Shown in pieces: positions 48,101 to 57,334 of a stretch of 60,000 bases of DNA. Below the pieces are notes generated by a model. That model was given only the letters and a program-made list of their open reading frames with translations, did not search any database and was not told the origin of the DNA. The first letter of the stretch is position 1, and each line of letters opens with the position of its first letter. A program made the position numbers and the translations under genes. This DNA comes from Bugula neritina (taxonomy: Eukaryota; Bryozoa; Gymnolaemata; Cheilostomatida; Bugulidae), in the NCBI GenBank assembly GCA_964035545.1, contig OZ037771.1:9164408-9224407 (forward strand). Direction: 5' to 3'.

Positions 48101-50834
48101 ATCTACTTCAATAACTGAGACCTTATAAAGTGTGTTTGTAGAAACATTTATTGCCGACTTATTAGCATAGAACTACCCTGCATAGAATAAAACCTACTCT
48201 GCACAAAATAGTCTCATAGAAAAGGCCAGTGCAGTACATAATAGTAATAGAAGCAAACCTGCTTGGTATACAATAGTGAAGTTGCGTTTAGACCTTCGCG
48301 ATTTTCAGTCAGAAATTCAATTTGGCCGAGTTGAAATTTCACTGAGTTGCATTGCATTGTAAAAGTCACTCGTTGAAATTTTTGAACTGCGATAACTCAA
48401 TCGGCCGAGTTCAGAATAATACTCAAAAGGAGTAATAACTCCTTATAAATATCGGTATTCAATTATGATTTTGGCTATTAGATGATGTACTTTTACGTTA
48501 ATAATTATATCGCCTACGCCTTCTCAATTATCGCTTTTATGCTGTCAACTTTTTCTAATTCACAATTTTTTCAACGGGCATCAAATAGTGATTAGGCGAG
48601 TCATTTTTCACTTTTAGAAAGTAAGCTTCCGAATCAATACGATTTCATCGAGTTTCAGTAAGACTATAAAGGGGTACTCAGATGAGTGTTATCAACTGAA
48701 ACTGTACTTTTTCAGCAGAGGTATAAACGCAACTTTATAGAAGAAAACCTGCTTAGTATAAAAAAGTAATAGAAGAAAACCTGCTTAGTATAGAATAGAA
48801 ATAGAGGAAAACCTGCTTAGTATAGAATAGTGATAGAGGAAAACCTGCTTAGTATAGAATAGTAATAGAGGAAAACCCGCTTATTATGGAATAGTAATAG
48901 AGGAAAACCCGCTTATTATGGAATAGTAATAAAGTAATTCAGTATAGAAAAAAAAGGAAAACTTGTTTGGTATGGAATAGGAGAAGAGAACTTACTTGAT
49001 CTGGACTGGTAGTTTGGTGCTGCCATCTCATCATCAGTAAATATCTCATCTTCTCCGTCACCATCATTAAACTGCTCATCCATGAAAGGGTCAAACATCT
49101 CATCGACAAAGCTGGAAGATCTACCTTTCTTTCCTACACAAAATCATTTCTTTGTTTATGTTTTAACATAACCCAGTTCCTAGTCAATTCAAAGTTTAGA
49201 AGTTGTCTTGTTACATAAAATAGCAAAACAATGAATAGATATGTCTCGGCAGTAACTGTGTCAAAAGACTACATAGCCTTGCTACGTTGAGCTGCATGTA
49301 CTATGGCAGAACTTTTATCCCCCACGCACCTGATAATTTAAAAAATATGACCGAAAATATTTTTGATAGTTGGTAATAGCATTGATGTAATATGATCTTG
49401 GGTGATATTATGGTATCAATTAATTTAAAATTTATTTATAGAAATCCATTTTTATGTGGCAACTGCAATTTGCTAATTGATTTATAAAGTCACTAGTTTT
49501 ATAATTTTCTAACTATATTCATATCTTTGGCTAATGAGAAGATCCTACTAGAAAAGTCCAATCATTTGTGAGTTCAACCAAATCACTTTAGCTCATGCAA
49601 AAGGTGCAGGTATAATTATAAAAACCTATTTAAACAATTTTAGTAGTACAAAACAATGAATAATAACAAATAGAAGAAGAAAATAATCATGAGTTGACAA
49701 ACAGATTGCATAAATCTTACCACCATTGATGTTACTGTGTCTTGGCAGATTGCCCAGATCATCCGATATTTCCTCTACACTTTTCTCATAAGCGCTGTCT
49801 GCATCTTCGTTTGCTTCTTTAAAAACTGCCCAGATTTGTCTTTCGATGTTCTGCCGGTTACTGGCAACCACATTCTGCAAGTCTTTAAACTTGGCTAATT
49901 GCTCAGCCTCATATTCTTTAATTCTACGTTTCATGTTGTCTCTTTCTTCTTCTACATAATCTACAGAGCGCTCTTCAACATCCCGAAGTAAATCAACGAC
50001 CGAAGGCTTCAGGGTTGCTGGTTTTGAAGTGATACCAGTGGAAGGATATGTTACTATTCTGAACAACTTAGAGTAGTTCAGATTAGCCGAGATGACCTCT
50101 TGTTGCTGGGGTGGTTTAAGCATCATTCCATAATTGATGTAAATATGCTTGCTCTGGTTCTCACCAGTTCCAGGTACTCGAGATACAGCGTGTGTTGTTG
50201 TTTTACAGTTGAAGCATGTGTACATCACCCACCCATGAACTTCTTTGGTGACAATAAGATAAGGAATAGCAACTTGCGGATCTTCAGACTCACCTGATAC
50301 TAATTTGACTGGTTTTTCAAGTAAGGACTCTATTAGAGCGTGGTTGTATTCATTGCTAGAACGTCCAACAAGCTTTTTTGAATTCTGTTTAAACGCCGAC
50401 TCGGAGTTGGATAGAAATTCTGATTGAGGATCAAACTGAGGAAAACCATCTCTATCTTGAGGTTGACCATCGTCTTTGTCCAGACCAGGTGAAAGATTCG
50501 AAATTTTGAAACTAACATTTAAACATTTACAACTAATAGTTTCTGCGTCAGTGGTAGTTTTACTCTTCGGGTCCACATGAAAATCATGTTCATGTTCATG
50601 TTGGCTTCCGTTTAGCAAGGTATCGTTCCAATCACTCGAAATGATTGCAGGAGCCCGAGTATGAGCGGGTAAGTGATGTCGTGCACCATCACCAAGACCC
50701 AGGGTGTCAGTTTGAGTTAGGTATTCACTTTCAGATTGATGTGGGATTTGATAAGTATTACGGTTAGTGTTACCTTTGAGTTTTAAGTTCACGCTGGGAG
50801 TGCCGAATTTTTCTGGTTGGCTCTTGCTGCTCAT
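45164..50834 (-). CDS. AKT1S1: PRAS40/Lobe-like AKT substrate (complete, 4 exons)
   Basis: Complement exons 50834-49721, 49133-48996, 45817-45681, 45289-45164; 1515 nt, 504 residues. The C-terminus is diagnostic: ASMKALAQ ... EMFGDLPRHRFNT parallels the human PRAS40 end ASMRAL ... VFGDLPRPRLNT, keeping the AKT site RxRxxT. SVPIPIMRHLRVSTSRASLS then SDEDEATPQPQD parallels the human SVPVWGF ... SSDEENGP segment. Exon 2 is acidic (FVDEMFDPFMDEQFNDGDGE) and aligns with the region that carries the mTORC1-binding TOS motif in PRAS40; FVDEM or FMDEQ are candidates. PRAS40 inhibits mTORC1 until phosphorylated by AKT. The N-terminal exon (371 codons) is much longer than in human PRAS40 (256 residues in total) and contains CKCLNVSFKI, HGWVMYTCFNCKTTTHAVSR and a charged helix with YVEEERDNMKRRIKEYEAEQ. 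I do not recognise a named domain there. The gene symbol rests on the C-terminal match. Confidence 0.85.
46540..46750. repeat. Degenerate ATATAGTAAT-type repeat
   Basis: Irregular 14- to 16-base units of ATATAATATAGCAATA type. Low-complexity frames on both strands are artefacts. Confidence 0.85.
47193..47292. repeat. 24-bp minisatellite
   Basis: Four units of GCCAGCCCAATAGCAGGTCC followed by AACA, decaying into GCCAGCAGTCAGCCCACTAG. Confidence 0.95.
48280..48735. mobile_element. MITE-like element with short inverted ends
   Basis: Left end AGTTGCGTTTAGACCTT, right end AGGTATAAACGCAACTT, an inverted match of about 15 of 17. The interior has repeated GGCCGAGTT motifs in both orientations and no coding capacity. 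Confidence 0.6.
48742..48990. repeat. 32-bp minisatellite beside the PRAS40 exon 2 donor
   Basis: Six to seven units of AGTAATAGAGGAAAACCTGC plus TTAGTATAGAAT, mutating toward the exon. On the gene strand it begins within about 20 bases of the donor gtaagt at 48995. Confidence 0.93.
49134..49720 (-). other. Intron 1 of the PRAS40-like gene
   Basis: 587-base AT-rich intron (donor gtaaga, acceptor gtgtag); nothing else seen. Reading through the donor would add a hydrophobic tail to a stop at 49626, which I regard as intron. Confidence 0.75.
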
Positions 50835-52549
50835 AGTTTTGATGTGTTTAGTGGCACACTAGGTTGGTTTAGTTCAAGGTGAGAAATTCGTTAATCAGTG
50901 ATAATATGGATTAAATATCCAAACAAACGAAACTAGAGTCAGAATGAGCCTGCTGCATACAACTTGCAACTTTCTATACAAAATACTAGTCCTAGGTGCT
51001 TCAATGTGCTAAGCAAGGGATCTTCGCTAACAAATGTTAATACTGAAAGGGGCTACCTATTTTTCGCATGTATTTTAAGAAAATTTAACATGGATCATAG
51101 GCCATAAATAATCAGCTGATGACATTCATGGTTTCATTACACGCCGCTATTCCGTGCACTTTCTGTGCGAGATAATTGTGTGCAGGTTCTTGTAACTGAG
51201 CAATGTAGCGAGCCAGGATTTTTTTATTTTCAACTTCCAACATATGCAAAATGATAATGTATCAAAGTCTTGAAAAGTTAAAATTTTACTAATAATCACA
51301 ATGCTAGTGTGAGTGTGCATTCTAATCTTATATTATTAATACTTGTCATCTAACAATATTTAAAAACAAAATTATGTTTGTTTAAAGTTTATTTCTAGCT
51401 ATTCACTTAGGCTATTGGCTTAGGCTTAGGCTATTGACATTGTGATTGTATTGGCTATTGTATTCAGTATTGGCTAAGCATTTTAAACTATTATTATGAT
51501 TATCATTATGAATGATTATTGTCAATTTGTAATGATAATCATTAAGTTATTGATGATAAAAATAATCAATATCATAATGATAAGTTATTATTATAATCAT
51601 TAAATTTAATCAGTATGAGTATCACTATTACTATTAGTATTAGTATTACTATTAGTATTAGTATTATTTGGTGTCAATATGAATATCAGTATCATTAATT
51701 TAGTGATTAATAAAACTTAATAATTTACAATTAGTTATAGTTGTAATTATATAATTTTATGACTTTAAAATAATTTAGTCAATCACAATGAAAAACTCGC
51801 AATGAATACTGAATAGTAGTTATGAACTAAATTTTAGTTTAAAGAATAAGTTACTGTTAGTAAGATAAAAATTACTTCATTCTCTATGACTGATGCATTT
51901 TGCTAATTACTTTTTATCATTGTGATTGTCTTGTATTTCAGGAATCTATGCAGCAGGGTGCAAATCATTTTGTACACAAGTCGTTTCGTACCCACTTTTT
52001 GGGTCGTTTCATACACATCAATATGAATGAACTGGAATGCATATTTTTTATGTTTTTGATACTAATTTATTATTTGGGTTTGGGGTTAATTGATTATTCA
52101 TTTTGTGTACAGCTTTACAGGAACCCATGCAGCGATGTAGTTGTATGTATTTTTATATTTTTTTAATTTTTCTTTTTACGCTATAGTATTTATCATATTT
52201 ATATTGATATAGTATTAGTATGTGTGTAACTGTATAGCTACATGTATAAGTGATTCTAAATAATAATAAGATTATGCTCTTACACTTCTACTTATAAGTT
52301 ATAACACTTACAGTAAATAAGTGATAAAATTTGCACGTCTGAATGACTATATCATGATCATCTTTCTATCACTATTACGACCTAATATAAATCTTACCAA
52401 TTTTGCTTAAATAAAATATATTTAAAATGTTTATATTATGTGAAAAAAATGTATTAGTTATATCAATATGTAATCAAACTTGTATAGATTATCAAAATAA
52501 CTTTTGTTTATGCAATAATCAGCACATGTAATGGAAATATAGCAAATAG

Positions 52550-52758
52550 AAACTCACGAAAGTTTATAGTCACCATTCCTGTAAGAAACCTCTAATGAAC
52601 ATTTTTGTTAAATCTGGCTAAGTGTTTATTCAAATGGAGCACTTAAGCCATTATGACTGATTGCTTTTCTTAACACCAATGACCTTTACTGGGGATTGAA
52701 CCCATGACTATGGGCTTACTAAGCAAGCGCTCTAACCCCTATACCAAAGCTGCTCCCT
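52550..52758 (-). mobile_element. tRNA-derived SINE, copy C
   Basis: The complement begins AGGGAGCAGCTTTGGTATAG, with B-box-like GGGTTCAATCCCC and tail AAACTTTCGTGAGTTT. Flanking repeats GAAATATAGCAAATAG (52534-52549) and GAAATATAGTAAACAG (52759-52774) differ at two positions, so this copy is older than B and D. Confidence 0.9.
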
Positions 52759-53728
52759 GAAATATAGTAAACAGTGAGTAAAAGTGTGAGCATGCAATGG
52801 AAATAGTTAAACTGAAGCTTTTAAAATTATACTTATTATAATTGTTACTTTTACTATTAAGGTAACAGTATTGATTTTGAAATGACCCGTACAATTGCTA
52901 TTTTGATAATTTTCAATCATATTTATGCTGAAGCGAATCTTTCAGTTGTGGATTTCAGTAAGGCATTGAACACATTATTTTGTAGCAATTGTAGTATTAT
53001 GATAAATATATTTTATTGCTTATAGGACATGTAAACTGAAGCAAACTAAAACCTAACACAGATCAAAATTAGCTATATATAGCTGAAAGCTTTTCATAAC
53101 TTTTTCTTTAATAGCTTATACAGCTACAATACTATAATACAACATATGATTATACTACATCTCTCTTCCAAACAAAAAACAAATGAAACTTTATGCAATC
53201 AACTTTAAAACAAATTATACCAGACGTAAAAAATCTAAGTGAAACCCAAACCACACAAATAGTAACAGAATAAAAAGTGCAGGTGATGATGCATAGTACA
53301 AGATAAAAAATGAAAATGTGGAACACAATTTAATGCACAAACTTGAATAATACTATTTCAGCTAAATAATAGCTTCAGCCTAGAACTGGCTTTTCACCTT
53401 GAGTAGTAGTCAATATAAGCTTTTTCTGGCATCTCGATGCTTACATGGTTTTGGCCATTATTATTTCTGTTTATGTATAATTCTTTTTTTAAATATTAAA
53501 CTGTGAAAAATAATTGCTGATGTGATATGATATATTTTTTAAACCAATAACTTTTTGAACAGATTGCCAGATGCTGTAAAACTGGCTATATAACATGATC
53601 AGTTGAAAGTTTCCTAGTAACTTAATAGTAATTTCAGAAAATACACTTCAACACCTACATACTCTGACAGTATAGTTATGGAGGTACTTCTCTGTTCTGC
53701 ATTGCTTTTTTAATATATTTTTGCTTAA

Positions 53729-54054
53729 AAATCCCTGACACTCTTCATTTATGCAGTACTATAAATGTTGAAGCCATCTCAATGATTATGCTGTGCAGTG
53801 CAGCAGCTAACAATAGCATGCAATGAAAGTCAGTTATAATTAGTATAAGTTTTATAGTAGCGGTAACGTCAAAGCCGACCGAAAATTTCATTTCCAAGCG
53901 ATCAGAAATCCCAAATCATTTCAGTATATACTTGCACAAATATTATTATAAAACAAAATTGTTTAGGCATCCAACCTTAAAACAGTATGCAAATGAAAAC
54001 TAACTTATATAAGAAAATTTTAGTACTGCATAAATGAAGTGTGTCAGGGATTCC
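53729..54054. mobile_element. MITE with inverted ends of about 30 bp
   Basis: The left end AATCCCTGACACTCTTCATT, continuing TATGCAGTACTA, is the inverse of the right end TAGTACTGCATAAATGAAGT, continuing GTGTCAGGGATT. A diverged relative is at 2184-2576. No coding capacity. Confidence 0.82.
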
Positions 54055-54139
54055 TTAAAGGCTTCTGTTACAAACAAGCAACATGGCCTTTCAACCAGCT
54101 GGCTTAACAGTTCTCACACAGTGTCACTACTTTCTTTGG

Positions 54140-54552
54140 GACAACTCATATTTTTCCCAGCTTCCCACGGAGTTCTGGCAAACTCTGCATGACTAGCAAT
54201 TAGAGTCCTTAAAATAAGCAGGTTGTCTCTGCACTTGTTACGGTCATCCTGGCTAAGTGGTCAGCTGCTCCGTTCTCCAATATCCCCCGGCAGCTGTATC
54301 ACAACAGCCTCCGGCCGCTTGGTGCCAGCCGCACTAGGCCTTTCGACAAGCTTAAGTGCCTCATCATCACCCTCCCCAACAGTTAGCTTGTGATCGGTTA
54401 GGCTGTACCGCAGTGTCTCAATTTAACACTAGTTGGCCCTTCTGCTTCCTTACATCCTTCAAGTGCCACGGCACCCCATTCGCACAGACTGTGTGCTTTG
54501 GGGTGACACCAGTTACCTCTCCAAGAGTCCATCGCTTTGTCCGAGGAGCAGT
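54140..54552 (-). pseudogene. Probable Ty3/gypsy retroelement remnant (pol C-terminus)
   Basis: Complement 54552-54418 reads TKRWTLGEVTGVTPKHTVCA then NGVPWHLKDVRKQKG before a stop. The pattern (W-x-x-G-x-V-T-G-V-T-x-K-H-T ... G-x-P-x-H-x-x-D-V-R) resembles the tail of gypsy-type integrases. It is followed by another open stretch (PEAVVIQLPGDIGERSS, stop). Base composition is more GC-rich than the surroundings. No integrase core, reverse transcriptase or LTR pair is visible, so it is a fragment. Confidence 0.45.
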
Positions 54553-57334
54553 TTATTTGAAACAATGCTTTCTTCCTTATTTACTGACAGATGTGTCATC
54601 TGCCAGTGCTATGAGTATTGTCTGCTGAATGATACAGCTTTCATTGAACCGATGGTGTATTACATACTTTTTATCATCAATTATTTACATCTTTGCTAGT
54701 GACTCATTAATTGCAAATAAAAACCATCTACTGGGTTTAGTAAGACTAATCTGCTGAAAATCATTCCAAGAATGCAACTTCAGCATTAACTTATCTTTTA
54801 GACAAAATGAAATAATAATAATAGCAAAATATAATAATGCACTTCACAAAGTTGATATGTTCTATCTTTTTTTGCTTACTCTAAGATTAGGTTTTCTCCA
54901 AGTTTGTTAATTGAAGTTCTACTATGGTGAGCATTAAGCTCTACTTCAGGAAAACCTGAGTAATTAATCATTATCTTCACAATTTATATATACAAAGGCA
55001 GACGCTACTAAACTCGTGCATGAATTCACATTTTGTCATGCCTGTAGATATTGTGTCTTATTTTTCATAAGTTTGAATCCCAAGTGGTCAACTGTATTTG
55101 TTGAGTTTAAAAATATAGAGTCTTCCTCCCCTGTATGCTTTAAATTTGCATTTCTATCATTTCAAAAGCAGTACACTATGCACGACTCTAAGATATTAAA
55201 AACAAAGCAAGCAAACCTTGGTGACAGCCTGTTAAAATTGCTTGCTGTATACTGCTGAGAGTTTCAAATAACTTAGGCCTTGCAACTGTTAAAAATAGTG
55301 GTATCTTTGTTAGCTTTAGCCTATAGCCTCTATATTATAGATTATTCCCTCAAATCCAATTATGGTAATTGTTGTACTCAACCCTAGAAATTTCACTTTA
55401 ATCTATTTTTAGAACAAAGGATGATGCTCTCTTGTATCTACATAGTTCATTCAAAGTGAGTGTAAGTGACACCAGGTCTTTGAAGCAAGTAAGGTCAGCT
55501 ATGATCTACTTACAGCTCTCTTCAACTATTATCTTGCAGTGACTTTCATTACTAATATAGGCTGTAGGTAGGTATTTCTGCAGTACTAACATTTGGGCAA
55601 ATCTATAGTTTTTGCATAATAACATGAAGGAAGTGTAATATAAAGTAGAAATTTAGATGAAAGCTATGAACTAAAGTGTGACGTTTTCAATTTACTTTAT
55701 TGATTGGTTCCATTGGATAGTTTTGTGAAAAATATTAGCGGGTTAAACAGGAAAGGGGCTGGTTTAAAATGCTGTATACAACCACTACTCTTTACCTGTA
55801 GCTTTATTAGCTTGTTTTCCTCAAACATCTTTACTGCTAAAGTGCAAATATGCAGATATCCTTAGTTACTAGCGCTAAGCAAACAGGTGATTGCAGCTGT
55901 GATGCCTTGTGTTTCCCTCAGTTGGTTTAAATTTGTTCTGTTGCCGATAATTCTGTAGATTTGATTCAGCCTACAAGAGGAAGGAAAGAGTGTGTAGACT
56001 AGGAAACTGCTAATGGTAGGGAGAGCCTAGTACTAGTCTATGGTAAGTTATCTATTCAGTGTAGCAATAATATGTTAGAAGGCATCTTAATCTGCTCTAT
56101 TTAATGCAGGTTTTCCTTTATTTTGTCTGGATTTAATGCACTGAAATCCAGCCATGCTATAGCAAGAATTAAAATCTATTGTAAAGGCGCTAATGCCTGC
56201 TTGACAGTATGCTGGGTGAACTGTTTGTTAGAGTGTTTGAGTGTGTAGCAGAGGTGAATATTGCAAAGGCAACCTTATAAGTTGGTACTTTAAGGAGCCT
56301 CTAAAAAGCAAAGCAATGCATCTGTTATCTGTGCCCAGCTAAAGCACCTGCGTTGCTATGTATCTGCGTGCACTGCTGAGAGGTTGCCATGCTGTGGCTT
56401 TGTTTATTTTCTACTTGAAACTGCATTATACACTCCACCCATTCCTTGGTGAGCTGAGCCACTCAAAACCAAGGTCTATGTGCTAGCCTCTCAATAGAAG
56501 CGTGCCTCTTGTTTTTCTATTATCATTTATACAAGAAATTAATAAAGATGTTTGTAGTTTTATCTGAAAAGGCAAGTCCTCAGTCAGTGCATGATGTATA
56601 GTGAATCCTATGATAACAAATACCTGACAATAAAGCAATTGTATGTGAAATAACTAACAAACAATCAAGTGACGCTTGTATTGTTAGGATAACTGTGTAA
56701 TGCAATGCAATGCTATAACCAACTCTACACTGTATCAGTTTTCATTGTCAAGGTGCTGCCGCTTATGCTGTTGCTGTAAGTACCTCAGATTAAGCACATA
56801 GATGCTCTGTTGACGGGCAGATAAAGTCATATAATACAGACAGGGGTTGGATTGTACGCACTTCTGTCCAGCTTTCTTTCCGTCTACGCTTTCTCCACAG
56901 TGTCCAGTTAGCAACACACCTGTTCACTTCTCCAAGTAAGTCGGGGCAATTTCTTTGGCAGCTTGAATTATATAGAATATTATTTCTGCGTGGGATACTT
57001 TTATTCTGTACCAGTTGTTCATATTAACCCACCATTTGTTTATGCTGTTATTTTTTGGTGTTTGGTAATAAAACTGATATTAGATTAGATCCATAATATA
57101 CATTGGATCTTATAGCCAAAAATCTAGTTTGTGCAGTTGTATTTAGTATGACCCTGTTTATCTATCACCAACATCACTAAACTCTCAGCTCAGTCAGTAT
57201 AAAGCTGACTGAGCTAGTTAGTTGTGGCATGTGTCAGCAGGTGCTCTAATATGTTATGTCTGCAGTATTACTGCAGTGCCGCTCAAATGTTGGGTTGACA
57301 CTTTGTAGGTTGTCTAATGTACATGATTTGACAG

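Larger units (their letters stand above)
45818..48995 (-). other. Intron 2 of the PRAS40-like gene
   Basis: 3.2-kb intron with an 18-G run at about 45940-45957, an AT-rich repeat at 46540-46750, a 24-bp minisatellite at 47193-47285, a MITE at 48280-48735 and a 32-bp minisatellite at 48742-48990. The 46986-47192 open frame is not recognised. Confidence 0.65.
50835..57334. other. Region between the PRAS40-like and CEP135-like genes
   Basis: 6.5 kb with divergent genes on either side. It holds SINE copy C, a MITE (53729-54054), a decayed retroelement (54140-54552) and otherwise AT-rich DNA. The expected N-terminal exons of CEP135 were looked for and not found. Open frames at 51900-52166 and 55016-55258 match nothing that I know. 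The PRAS40 promoter should lie just right of 50834. Confidence 0.45.

Noticed and set aside
49626-49720. Extension of the PRAS40 first exon to the stop at 49626
   Set aside because: The extension is hydrophobic, lies after a good donor (G/GTAAGA), and the spliced form gives the conserved acidic and C-terminal segments.
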